From: Candidatus Poribacteria bacterium
GTDB taxonomy: Bacteria; Poribacteria; WGA-4E; WGA-3G
Direction: 5' to 3'
NCBI GenBank assembly: GCA_022823085.1
Contig: JAJDXV010000097.1
Coordinates: 1-58,062, forward strand
DNA: 58,062 bases
Shown: in pieces, positions 1 to 7,581 of the stretch
How positions within the stretch are numbered: position 1 is the stretch's first letter
Layout: the number at the start of each line of letters is the position of its first letter
Translations under genes and position numbers: made by a program
Notes under the pieces: model-generated
What the model saw: only the letters and a program-made list of their open reading frames with translations
Database searches by the model: none
What the model was told of the DNA's origin: nothing

Positions 1-34
1 TGAGTTCAACTTGATATTTTTTATTCTTTTTCAT
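1..34 (-). CDS. 5' end of a gene cut by the window edge
   Basis: On the minus strand an ATG at 34 follows a good ribosome binding site (GAGAGGA, eight bases upstream) and reads MKKNKKYQVEL before the window ends. The lysine-rich start and the ribosome binding site suggest the first 11 codons of a real gene running leftward. Nothing can be said about its function. Confidence 0.4.
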   Translation of the reverse strand, partial: MKKNKKYQVEL

Positions 35-156
35 GCGTGTCCTCTCTGATAGGAGATATAGATAGAACTTAGAGTCTACCATAAAACCCGCAAAAAGTCA
101 AAAAACTTTATCACAAAATCAAAGTGGATAGACTACTAGAGTAAGATTTGAATTGA

Positions 157-262
157 ATGATGCCACTACCACATTTCACCGTCCCCACAAGCAAAAAGAA
201 GCACGTTCCTATCAAGTGAGAGACGTGCGACGTTTTCTGGAGGAGGCAGGAATAATTCCATG
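157..262 (+). pseudogene. Remnant of a HicA-like toxin, frameshifted
   Basis: Just upstream of hicB, one frame reads HFTVPTSKKKHVPIK and stops at about 215. The neighbouring frame continues as VRDVRRFLEEAGIIP and ends in a TGA that overlaps the hicB ATG. Joined by one base, the two pieces resemble the C-terminus of HicA (YcfA-like) double-stranded-RNA-binding toxins, which normally sit directly before hicB with such an overlap. The 5' half of the gene, including the usual catalytic histidine region, is absent, so the toxin looks dead. The family assignment is inferred from a short fragment plus its position. Confidence 0.45.
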
Positions 263-610
263 AAGTACAAAGGCTATAGTGCTGATATTGCGTACAGCGA
301 AGAAGATAGATGTCTTGTCGGTCATATTGCTGGAATCACTGACATCGTTGGATTTCACGCTGACACTGTCCCTGAACTTCAAGAGGCTTTTGAAGAAGCT
401 GTGGAAGATTATCTGGAGACATGTGAGAAACTAAATAAACCAGCGCAAAAACCGTATTCTGGGAATTTGAGGTTGCAAATTCCACCGAACATCCATGTAG
501 CAATCGCCAAAGCTGCAGAAGCCAGTGGAAAAGACCTGGACCAGTGGGCAACGGAGACCTTCACAGATGCTGTTTTTGTCCAGTCGAAGACTCAGATTCC
601 AGAGTCCTAA
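260..610 (+). CDS. HicB-family antitoxin
   Basis: A 116-residue protein with the HicB layout. An N-terminal RNase-H-like HicB fold (residues 1-60, starting MKYKGYSADI and including the GHIAGITDIVGFHADTV stretch) is followed by a C-terminal ribbon-helix-helix or Arc-like DNA-binding segment (residues about 68-105, LRLQIPPNIHVAIAKAAEAS). HicB proteins neutralise the mRNA-cleaving toxin HicA and repress their own operon. Here the hicA just upstream is only a frameshifted remnant, so this antitoxin seems orphaned. GGAGGAGG lies 11 bases before the start. A clan AA protease gene begins 23 bases downstream, probably in the same transcript. Confidence 0.85.
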   Translation: MKYKGYSADIAYSEEDRCLVGHIAGITDIVGFHADTVPELQEAFEEAVEDYLETCEKLNKPAQKPYSGNLRLQIPPNIHVAIAKAAEASGKDLDQWATETFTDAVFVQSKTQIPES

Positions 611-633
611 TCTCAAAATAGGAAATATTAAAA

Positions 634-1047
634 ATGGAACAGACAACGCGAATAGAACTTGCCAATCAGAGCGATCTGGTTGCAGTCAGATTAGGTGTTA
701 TGAACCCGGAAGATGTTCGACGATTGACCGTTGAAGACGCACTCGTTGATACCGGTGCGACAGGACTTTGTTTACCCGCACCGCTCATCGAACAACTCGG
801 ACTTACACCACTCAGAAGGGTTCAAGCAGAAACCGCTAATGGTACGGTAGAACGCGTCATTTATTCGGAGGTGGAATATACCGTTCTGGAACGGAGCGAC
901 TCTATCCGAGTAACGGACCTTTCTGAGGGGATGCCTGTCCTTGTTGGACACATGGTTATGGAAGCTCTTGACCTCTGTGTTGACATGAAAAAAGGATTAA
1001 TTCATAATCCTGCACACGGTGGGGAATGGCGGATAAGGATTCTCTGA
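634..1047 (+). CDS. Clan AA (retropepsin-like) aspartic protease
   Basis: A 137-residue protein with the single-lobe aspartic protease signature: LVDTGATGLCLP at residues 38-49, with the catalytic Asp39 in a DTGA motif, and the later hydrophobic-Gly pattern VLVGHMVME (residues about 102-110). Single-lobe clan AA proteases act as homodimers, like retropepsins; the substrate is unknown. It follows hicB by 23 bases and is probably co-transcribed. It is a close paralog of the protein at 48555-48968, which shares RIELAN, the EDVRR region, LVDTG, IEQLGLTP and KKGLI.NP. The start is an ATG with GGAAA upstream. It is not a retroelement: no reverse transcriptase or integrase is nearby. Confidence 0.85.
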   Translation: MEQTTRIELANQSDLVAVRLGVMNPEDVRRLTVEDALVDTGATGLCLPAPLIEQLGLTPLRRVQAETANGTVERVIYSEVEYTVLERSDSIRVTDLSEGMPVLVGHMVMEALDLCVDMKKGLIHNPAHGGEWRIRIL

Positions 1048-1075
1048 AAACAAATGTAGATTTTTTTGAGAATTT

Positions 1076-1153
1076 TTTCATATTTTTCGCGATGACTTGG
1101 CTGATTTACTTCGCTATGCGTTTTGTCATCAGAGGTTTCGCGAATAAAAAATA
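1076..1153. repeat. Imperfect inverted repeat in intergenic DNA
   Basis: Between the protease and the DUF1501 gene, two arms face each other: ATTTTTCGCGATGAC on the left, and GTCATC plus TTCGCGAATAAAAAAT on the right. They could form an interrupted stem of about 15 pairs. It may act as a transcription terminator or be a decayed small mobile repeat. Confidence 0.35.
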
Positions 1154-1211
1154 GCACTAAACCGGTGTAAGAAACCCAATTGACTATTCAAAGGAACAGG
1201 AGGTATCAGGT

Positions 1212-2651
1212 ATGGCTATAGATATTCATGAAGAAACCAATCTTCGACTTACGAGACGTACATTTCTTGGGAAAACGGTGCGGGGTGTCGGCTCCCTTGC
1301 CCTTGCATCTTTACTGACCCCTTCACTTATCAACGCTGCACCAGAGATTGAGAAATGGCACGGCATTATTGCCGAACCACATGTGGCACCGAAGGCAAAA
1401 ACGATTATACATCTCTGCATGGCTGGCGGTCCCTCACATTTAGAGACTTTGGATTACAAACCGAAACTCGCTGAACTGCATGGGCAACCGATGCCGAAGT
1501 CTTTCACCGAAGGACAGCCGATCGCGCAACTCCAAGGACAAGCGAACAGGCTCAAATGCTTAGGTCCGACACACGAATTTCAGAAATTCGGGGAATCCGG
1601 TCAGGAGATGAGCACGGCGTTCCCACATATCGGAAGTCTCGCTGACGATATTTGCATCGTCCGTTCCCTGAAGACTGAGCAGATCAATCATGATCCGGCA
1701 CATACTTTCATGAACACCGGTACTGCGATTGCTGGCAGACCGAGTATGGGGTCGTGGCTACTCTACGGACTTGGGAGTGAAAACGAGAACCTACCGGGCT
1801 ATGTCGTCCTGATATCCTCTGGGGGTGGACAGGACCAACCGATTGCGACGCGACAGTGGCACAGCGGGTTCCTACCGGGGCAGTTTCAAGGCGTGCAGTT
1901 CCACTCAACAGGCGATCCTGTTCATTATGTTGCCAATCCCGGCGGTGTGGATACAGAACAGCAGCGCGACGTTGTCGATGCCGTCCAAGCGTTGAACGGT
2001 ATGCTCGACGAGACTGTGGACGATCCGACAATCGCAACGCGTATCAGTCAGTACGAAATGGCGTTCCGCATGCAGACGAGTGTCCCCGAATTAACCGACA
2101 TCTCTAAAGAGCCTCAGCACGTTCTCGATACGTACGGTGCGAAACCGGGGGACGGTTCTTATGCCTCAAATTGTCTGCTTGCGCGACGATTAGCGGAGCG
2201 CGGTGTACGGTTTATCCAACTCTACCATCGCGGTTGGGACCATCACGGCGGTATTGAGAACGCCATCAAGACGACCGCTGGCTATGTCGATAAGGCGACC
2301 GCTGCGCTCGTCAACGACCTGAAACAGCGCGGGATGTTGGATGAAACGTTGGTCATCTGGGGCGGCGAATTCGGTCGGACACCGATGGCACAAGGTAGCG
2401 GACGCGACCATCATATTCAAGGCTTCTCGATGTGGATGGCGGGTGGTGGTATCAAAGGGGGTATCAGTTACGGGAACACCGACGAATTGGGATACAACGC
2501 CGTTGAAGATATCGTGCATGTCCACGACTTCCACGCCACAATGCTCCACCTCTTCGGGATTAACCACGAGAAACTCGTCTACCGTTTCCAAGGTCGAGAT
2601 TTCCGGCTCACAGATGTCCACGGACACGTCGTCCGCGACATTTTGGCTTAA
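1212..2651 (+). CDS. DUF1501 protein (alkaline-phosphatase/sulfatase-like fold), Tat-exported
   Basis: A 479-residue DUF1501 protein. The N-terminus carries a twin-arginine motif (RRTFLGK, residues about 15-21) followed by a hydrophobic stretch, so it is probably exported folded. DUF1501 landmarks include the N-terminal MAGGPSHLETLDYKP, the central HDPAHTFMNTGTAIAGRPSMG and the C-terminal GWDHHGG, GGEFGRTP and GRDHH metal-site-like motifs. These proteins have an alkaline-phosphatase-like fold; their substrates are mostly unproven. In planctomycetes and relatives they usually sit beside a DUF1549/DUF1553 gene, but here that partner type lies about 38 kb away at 40247. The start is an ATG with GGAGG upstream. 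Confidence 0.93.
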   Translation: MAIDIHEETNLRLTRRTFLGKTVRGVGSLALASLLTPSLINAAPEIEKWHGIIAEPHVAPKAKTIIHLCMAGGPSHLETLDYKPKLAELHGQPMPKSFTEGQPIAQLQGQANRLKCLGPTHEFQKFGESGQEMSTAFPHIGSLADDICIVRSLKTEQINHDPAHTFMNTGTAIAGRPSMGSWLLYGLGSENENLPGYVVLISSGGGQDQPIATRQWHSGFLPGQFQGVQFHSTGDPVHYVANPGGVDTEQQRDVVDAVQALNGMLDETVDDPTIATRISQYEMAFRMQTSVPELTDISKEPQHVLDTYGAKPGDGSYASNCLLARRLAERGVRFIQLYHRGWDHHGGIENAIKTTAGYVDKATAALVNDLKQRGMLDETLVIWGGEFGRTPMAQGSGRDHHIQGFSMWMAGGGIKGGISYGNTDELGYNAVEDIVHVHDFHATMLHLFGINHEKLVYRFQGRDFRLTDVHGHVVRDILA

Positions 2652-2690
2652 AAATTAGTATGCACGCCATAGAAATTGAGAGGTTGCAAA

Positions 2691-3980
2691 GTGACGTATA
2701 AGAAAAAGACGAACCGAATCTTAGTTTATATATTGTTTCTATCGGTTCTGACAGTCCCTGCCTTCAGCCAGGGCTTCCAGATGGTGGAACCTGAAACGGT
2801 TGGGCTCTCCACCGAAAGGCTCTCAAGAATCGATACGGTCATGGAAAAGCACATCGCTGAAAAGAAAATCGCTGGTGCTGTTACACTCGTCGCGAGGTAC
2901 GGAAAGATTGCGTATCTCGGTGCTTACGGTATGATGGATGCCGAGGCAGAAAAACCGATGCAGCGCGATACGATTTTCCGTATCGCATCAATGACGAAAC
3001 AGATCACCAGTGTCGCTGTGATGATGCTTTATGAAGAAGGGCATTTTCTGTTGCATGAGCCGGTCTCAAAGTTCATTCCGGCTTTCAAGGAGATGTCCGT
3101 GCTGCCACCCGAAGATGCCGAAGACGCGGCATCACCTGTTCCAGCGACACGGCAGATTAGCATTTGGAACCTGCTCACCCACACGTCTGGTTTAACGTAT
3201 CACTGGAACGAGCGGCTCGGTCCGCTATACAACGATGCAGGTATCACGCACGGACTTCTGCAGGATGAAGGCACACTTGCTAAAAAGATGAAAGTGTTGG
3301 CGACGATCCCGCTGTTGCATCAACCGGGTGAAAGCGTCGAATACGGTCTATCCATAGATGTTCTCGGCTATCTCGTTGAGGTCGTATCCGGGATGCCGCT
3401 TGATCAGTTTTTCGCTGAGCGTATCTTCAAACCGCTCGGTATGACAGATACACACTTCTTCATTCCAGAAGCGAAACGTGAACGACTTGCGACGGTATAT
3501 GAACGCAGCGGAGGCGGTCCGATCATGCGAAAATCCAAAGAACCGACAGTCGCAGGTTCGCTAATCTATTCAACCGACTATCCATACAACGGTCCACAAA
3601 CCTATTTCTCTGGTGGTGCCGGGTTAGTCTCTACCGCCTCTGACTATGCCCGTTTTGCACAGATGATACTCAACAGCGGAGAATTTGACGGTGTCCGACT
3701 GTTGAGTCGGAAAACTGTTGAATTGATGACAACGCATCAACTCGATGAGATGGGTGTTGACTACGGGTTCGGTTTCGGTTTCAGCATCGTCAGAGATGAA
3801 TCAAACCTTAAGGCACTCGGTTCGGTCGATGTGTATGGTGGCGGTGGTTTCTTTTATACCAGTTTCTTCATTGACCCGCAAGAACAGATGATCGGCATCT
3901 TTATGGCGCAATTGCATCCCGGTGCTGGAGATCTCGCGGAGAGAATTCGGATCCTCAGCTACCAAGCGATCGCTGATTGA
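2691..3980 (+). CDS. Serine hydrolase, class C beta-lactamase/esterase family, secreted
   Basis: About 429 residues from a GTG start at 2691, which has GAGAGG seven bases upstream. A TTG at 2676 is also in frame but overlaps that ribosome binding site. A signal peptide (basic start, ILVYILFLSVLTVPAFSQ) is followed by a beta-lactamase-related domain with the nucleophile motif SMTK at Ser100, the second motif region around VEYGLSIDVLGYLVE and a third, glycine-rich motif (YGGGGFFY). Such proteins are mostly esterases, D-amino-acid peptidases or penicillin-binding-like enzymes rather than true beta-lactamases. It lies 39 bases after the DUF1501 gene, perhaps in one transcript. Its substrate cannot be told from sequence. 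Confidence 0.9.
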   Translation: MTYKKKTNRILVYILFLSVLTVPAFSQGFQMVEPETVGLSTERLSRIDTVMEKHIAEKKIAGAVTLVARYGKIAYLGAYGMMDAEAEKPMQRDTIFRIASMTKQITSVAVMMLYEEGHFLLHEPVSKFIPAFKEMSVLPPEDAEDAASPVPATRQISIWNLLTHTSGLTYHWNERLGPLYNDAGITHGLLQDEGTLAKKMKVLATIPLLHQPGESVEYGLSIDVLGYLVEVVSGMPLDQFFAERIFKPLGMTDTHFFIPEAKRERLATVYERSGGGPIMRKSKEPTVAGSLIYSTDYPYNGPQTYFSGGAGLVSTASDYARFAQMILNSGEFDGVRLLSRKTVELMTTHQLDEMGVDYGFGFGFSIVRDESNLKALGSVDVYGGGGFFYTSFFIDPQEQMIGIFMAQLHPGAGDLAERIRILSYQAIAD

Positions 3981-3996
3981 AATGTTTTAATGTATC

Positions 3997-4018
3997 GAAC
4001 CGCAAGGAAAATTTAAAA
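3997..4018 (+). repeat. Short copy of the GAACCGCAAGGAAAAT leader repeat
   Basis: GAACCGCAAGGAAAATTTAA and flanking bases lie 16 bases before the dehydrogenase start. The same string precedes genes at 36456 and 54607, and variants precede 14207 and 52108. It contains AAGGA, a usable ribosome binding site, though here a second one (AAGGAAA, about 4018-4024) is closer to the start codon. Confidence 0.7.
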
Positions 4019-4034
4019 AAGGAAATTAATCGAT

Positions 4035-5066
4035 ATGCCAAGAGAACTCATTGCCCCTGCCCAGGAACAGGTCGCGTTCCGAGAATATGAAAGTCCACCC
4101 TTGCAAGCCGACCAAATCCGTGTCAAGAGCCGGTTCGGTGCCGCCAAACACGGTTCAGAGATGGCATCGTATAAGGGGTATGCGGGGCCGCGCGGCGGCT
4201 ACGATGGCGAATATAAAATCTTTCGAGCAGACAACTCCGGGATGGTCCACTATCCATCAGGCCTCGGGAATATGTGTGTCGGCGAGGTAACTGAGGTCGG
4301 CGCGGACGTCACCGAATTCGAGGTCGGAGAGCGAGTCTTTCGGCACAGCTCCTTCCGCGAGGAAAATGTTTGGGGTGCAGCGGGTACCCGGAAACTCCCT
4401 GACGGCGTGCCGTGGCAGGCAGCCGTCTGTCTCGATCCGACAGATTTCGCCTTGGGCGCGGTACGCGACGGTAATGTCCGTATCGGTGATGCAGTGGCAG
4501 TCTTTGGACTCGGCGGCATCGGGTTGATGGCACTGCAGCTTGCTAAGTTCGCGGGTGCCTATCCCGTAATTGGTGTCGATCCGCTTGAATTGCGGCGCAA
4601 TGTGGCACTCGAATGTGGCGCGGATCTGGTTATTGACCCCACGACAGAGGACGCAGGTTTGGAAATTAAAAAGGCGACCAACAAACGCGGTGCGGATGTC
4701 TGTATTGAATATAGTGGACACCATTCGGCACTGCAGGATGCTATTCGCGGCGTGATGTATTTAGGGACGGTTGTCGCTGGCGCGTGGCCCGGTATCTATC
4801 CTGCAGGATTAGACCTCGGTGCCGAGGCGCATTTCAATCGACCCACGATTGTCTTTTCACGCGCCTGTAGCGAACCGAATCCGGAGTATCCGAATTGGAA
4901 TGAAGGCAGACTCTTTGAAATCAGTTTGCGGCTCCTTTATGATGGCAGTCTGAAGTCTGAACCTGTTATTTATCCTGTCGTCGATTTTGACGATCTATTA
5001 GTCGAGTATCCGAAGATCGCGACGCATCCGGGTGAAAATGTGAAGTTAGGTGTCCGCTTCGCCTAA
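4035..5066 (+). CDS. Medium-chain alcohol dehydrogenase-like oxidoreductase
   Basis: A 343-residue medium-chain dehydrogenase/reductase. The N-terminal GroES-like part (residues 1-140) includes GEVTEVGADVTEFEVGERVF. The Rossmann half has VFGLGGIGLMALQLAKFAG (residues about 156-174), which binds NAD(P). It lacks the cysteine-rich structural-zinc loop of classical zinc alcohol dehydrogenases, so it is nearer to the sorbitol dehydrogenase-like or L-threonine dehydrogenase-like groups that act on sugars and polyols. Its 3' end collides with a truncated Gfo/Idh/MocA gene on the other strand, so a deletion probably occurred just downstream. Confidence 0.85.
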   Translation: MPRELIAPAQEQVAFREYESPPLQADQIRVKSRFGAAKHGSEMASYKGYAGPRGGYDGEYKIFRADNSGMVHYPSGLGNMCVGEVTEVGADVTEFEVGERVFRHSSFREENVWGAAGTRKLPDGVPWQAAVCLDPTDFALGAVRDGNVRIGDAVAVFGLGGIGLMALQLAKFAGAYPVIGVDPLELRRNVALECGADLVIDPTTEDAGLEIKKATNKRGADVCIEYSGHHSALQDAIRGVMYLGTVVAGAWPGIYPAGLDLGAEAHFNRPTIVFSRACSEPNPEYPNWNEGRLFEISLRLLYDGSLKSEPVIYPVVDFDDLLVEYPKIATHPGENVKLGVRFA

Positions 5067-5069
5067 CCT

Positions 5070-5303
5070 TGATACGCGTCCTTGTACTGCAATCCCGACG
5101 ATTGTCTCATCACCAAGCATCTCTTCTTTGGAAGCAAACCGGTGAACGCCTTCATAGACAGGATTTTGACCAAGCGTCTCCCGGACCTCTAATGATGGTT
5201 CAAAGACACCGGCGAAATCAATGTCATCACTCTCCTTCATCACGCGGGCTTTCCCTGAAGCGTGGTCGTGCGAAATACCGTATTGTGCAAGTCTCATTTT
5301 CAC
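5070..5303 (-). pseudogene. N-terminal fragment of a Gfo/Idh/MocA-family oxidoreductase
   Basis: On the minus strand a GTG at 5303, seven bases after AAGGAGA, opens a frame with MRLAQYGISHDHASGKARVM and then DIDFAGVFEPS. This is the beginning of a Gfo/Idh/MocA NAD-binding Rossmann domain. Homology ends around VGIAVQGR, about 75 codons in, where the reading frame runs into the 3' end of the convergent dehydrogenase gene. Intact members have 330-400 residues, so the cofactor domain is cut and the substrate domain is missing. The start signals are still good, so the truncation may be recent. Confidence 0.75.
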
Positions 5304-5432
5304 GTCTCTTTCTCCTTAAATATGATTGCTTGAAACGTTGGATAAAGTTTGACATAATTCTATCATAGAATCGGTCTTAACTGCTGAAAAAAGTAAGTGC
5401 GATTTTTAGCGACTTGTGCTAAACTCTAGCGT

Positions 5433-5723
5433 ATGGATTCCCCAATTCAACTCCAATTCTACACGAAACCAGATTGTCCGCTCTGTGACGAGGCGAAGGT
5501 CGTGCTGCAAAGTATCGGAGTGAAGACATCTGTTGCAGTAGAGGAAATTGACATCACAAGAAATATGGGATTATTCACGAAATATAAGCATCTGATTCCG
5601 GTGCTTGAGCTGGATGGACAGCAGCTCTTTGTGCATCGTATTGTTCGGAGAAAATTGATGTGGCAATTGCGATGGCATCGGCTTCGGAGGTTTATAACCC
5701 AAATAGGTAGGCGAGGTTTGTAG
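5433..5723 (+). CDS. Glutaredoxin-like (DUF836) thiol protein
   Basis: A 96-residue protein with the thioredoxin-fold pattern of the glutaredoxin/DUF836 family: a first strand IQLQFYTKPDC, the redox pair CPLC at residues about 15-18, and the cis-proline region HLIPVLELDGQQLF (residues about 63-76). The last 20 residues are basic and tryptophan-rich, and their codons run into an intergenic hairpin, so the C-terminus may have been extended by repeat insertion. No clear ribosome binding site precedes the ATG. The role is probably thiol-disulfide exchange; the partner is unknown. Confidence 0.75.
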   Translation: MDSPIQLQFYTKPDCPLCDEAKVVLQSIGVKTSVAVEEIDITRNMGLFTKYKHLIPVLELDGQQLFVHRIVRRKLMWQLRWHRLRRFITQIGRRGL

Positions 5724-5730
5724 CCTCGCC
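5710..5730. repeat. Small hairpin repeat (GGCGAGG/CCTCGCC)
   Basis: GGCGAGG and CCTCGCC pair around a seven-base loop at the very end of the glutaredoxin-like gene. The plan (TAGG, GC-rich stem, loop containing TTT and TA) resembles the hairpin at 26333-26354, so it is probably one of a family of REP-like elements. It could also act as a terminator. Confidence 0.6.
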
Positions 5731-5751
5731 AGTTCTAAAACCTGCTATAGC

Positions 5752-5875
5752 AGGACTTACGCAATTTTGACGATATGACGCTCTGTTAGCGGGTGAACTC
5801 TCAAAAGACAGAGACGTTCTTAGTGCACAGGAAACCAACAGCCTATGCTACAAAAGAGCAACCTGCGTAAGCCCT
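5752..5875. mobile_element. MITE-like element, copy 1 (AGGACTTACGCA terminal inverted repeats)
   Basis: A 124 bp element bounded by AGGACTTACGCA (5752-5763) and TGCGTAAGCCCT (5864-5875), which are inverted repeats with one mismatch. The right half holds a palindromic unit ending in TATGCTACAAAAGAGC that is shared with copies at 36040-36163 and 55132-55250. There is no coding capacity, so it is a non-autonomous element. It sits directly before a gamma-glutamyltransferase gene and contains an in-frame ATG at 5845. Confidence 0.8.
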
Positions 5876-5901
5876 ATATAGAAAAGAACGAGGAGATACA
5901 C

Positions 5902-7521
5902 ATGGCATTTCCATCTCACGGTACGACACACCGCTCTACTGTAACGGGGACACGTGGCATGGCGACAAGCGCGCATCCGCTGGCAAGCCTTGCGGGTGCA
6001 CGCATGTTGCTCGCTGGTGGCAACGCATTTGATGCAGCGGTCGCTGTCGCTTCAACACTCAACGTCGTTGAACCGTATATGTCCGGCATCGCTGGCAACG
6101 GGTATATGCTAATTTATAGTGCGAAAGATAAGACGCACCGCGCGTTAGACTATGTCGGCACCGCGCCGTACGCTGCGACACTCGACACCTTTCCGACGCT
6201 TGAGAGCCAACAGGTCGGCATTCGCGCCGGGATGGTTCCGGGTGGATGCGGCGGATGGCTGGCACTCTTGGAACGCTATGGCAGTATGGACCTCGCCGAC
6301 ATCTTCGCACCGGCGATCGAATCTGCCGAAAACGGATACGCCGTCACAGTCAAAAACGCCGAGTTTATCGCAGGGGCGCGCCCTTATTTTTCTGACAGAG
6401 CCGTAGAGGTTATCGCCTCACGCGGGAGAACACCACTCCCAGGTGAAATATTGGTGCAAGCGGATTTGGCAAACACATTTCGACAGGTTGTAGAGGGTGG
6501 CACAGAGGCGTTCTATCGCGGCGACATCGCCAAAGAGATTGCCCGTTTTTCTGAAGAGAACGGCGGCTTGATTACCGAAAAAGACCTCTCTGATTTTGAA
6601 GTGTTCTGGCAGAAACCTGTCTCCACGACCTATAACGGTTATGAAGTCTACTGTCCACCGCCGCCGTGTTCAGGTTTCCAGTATTTGGAGACACTGAATA
6701 TCTTGGAGAACGACGCGCTCGGTGAACTCGGACACAATACGCCGGAATACCTGCATCTACTCATTGAAGCGATCAAATTAGCGAGTGCGGACAGAGCCGA
6801 ACACGCACCCCGTCCGAACCCACCACTCGAACGCTTGCTATCTAAAGATTACGCCCGGGCACAGCGCGAGCGTATCGGCGAGCAGGCAGCGGTCAGCGGC
6901 GGCGAACGCTGGTCGAAGGATAAACTCCCCGGTGAGATTATCGCTGACGACTGGACAACCGAATGCACAACGCACTTTGATACTGCTGATGCAGAGGGGA
7001 ATATCGTCGCAGTGACGCAGAGCCTCGGACAACCCTTCGGTTCGGGCGTAATCCTCGGTTCGACAGGCATGTTCCTCAACAACTTCATGAACTGGTTTGA
7101 TAGGATCCCTGAGAGTCCAAACGCTGTTGGACCGCATAAACGGATAGAGATGTGCATGGCGCCGTGTCAGGTCTGGAAGGATGGTAACCCGTTTGCTGCA
7201 ATCGGTACACCCGGCAGCCACGGTATCCTTCAGACAACGCTGCAGATGGTGTTGAATCTGATTGAACACGGGATGAACGTTCAAGCGGCGATTGAGGCAC
7301 CCCGTATCCGATTGGTAAATCCGGGCAAACATGTCAGTATGGAAGGCCGTATTCCTGTTGCGGTACGTGCAGCGTTAGAAGCCCGCGGGCATGAGGTGGA
7401 GGTGTTACCCGATTGGACAGCAACCGTCGGCGGCGGTCACGGTATCGCTTTCGATCCCGAAGAAGGGAGTTTCATGGGCGGTGCTGACCCTCGACGCGAC
7501 GGATACGCGATAGGTGTATAG
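5902..7521 (+). CDS. Gamma-glutamyltransferase family protein (copy 1)
   Basis: About 539 residues from the ATG at 5902, which has GAGGAGAT before it. An upstream in-frame ATG at 5845 lies inside a MITE-like repeat and would add 19 unrelated residues, so it is not used here. The family signature is complete: GMATSAHPLAS and AGGNAFDAAVA near the start, and the autocleavage motif CTTHFDTADAEGN with the probable nucleophile Thr356. The precursor cleaves itself before this Thr to give two subunits. These enzymes hydrolyse or transfer gamma-glutamyl groups, for example from glutathione; many relatives are acylases with other substrates. No signal peptide is visible. A divergent paralog lies at 36456-38084. 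Confidence 0.92.
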   Translation: MAFPSHGTTHRSTVTGTRGMATSAHPLASLAGARMLLAGGNAFDAAVAVASTLNVVEPYMSGIAGNGYMLIYSAKDKTHRALDYVGTAPYAATLDTFPTLESQQVGIRAGMVPGGCGGWLALLERYGSMDLADIFAPAIESAENGYAVTVKNAEFIAGARPYFSDRAVEVIASRGRTPLPGEILVQADLANTFRQVVEGGTEAFYRGDIAKEIARFSEENGGLITEKDLSDFEVFWQKPVSTTYNGYEVYCPPPPCSGFQYLETLNILENDALGELGHNTPEYLHLLIEAIKLASADRAEHAPRPNPPLERLLSKDYARAQRERIGEQAAVSGGERWSKDKLPGEIIADDWTTECTTHFDTADAEGNIVAVTQSLGQPFGSGVILGSTGMFLNNFMNWFDRIPESPNAVGPHKRIEMCMAPCQVWKDGNPFAAIGTPGSHGILQTTLQMVLNLIEHGMNVQAAIEAPRIRLVNPGKHVSMEGRIPVAVRAALEARGHEVEVLPDWTATVGGGHGIAFDPEEGSFMGGADPRRDGYAIGV

Positions 7522-7581
7522 TCTGAAGCAAAACAATTTTTCAAACTTTATATTCATCATAATATTTTTTTCGGAGGAATT

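Noticed and set aside
634..1047. Retrotransposon or retrovirus-like element suggested by the aspartic protease
   Set aside because: No reverse transcriptase, integrase or long terminal repeats nearby; the clan AA fold is common in stand-alone bacterial proteins.
2676..2690. TTG start for the serine hydrolase
   Set aside because: The GTG at 2691 has the GAGAGG at proper spacing and gives a better signal peptide.
6838..7332. 164-codon open frame antisense to gamma-glutamyltransferase 1
   Set aside because: No domain, no start signals, and it lies wholly inside a clear family member.
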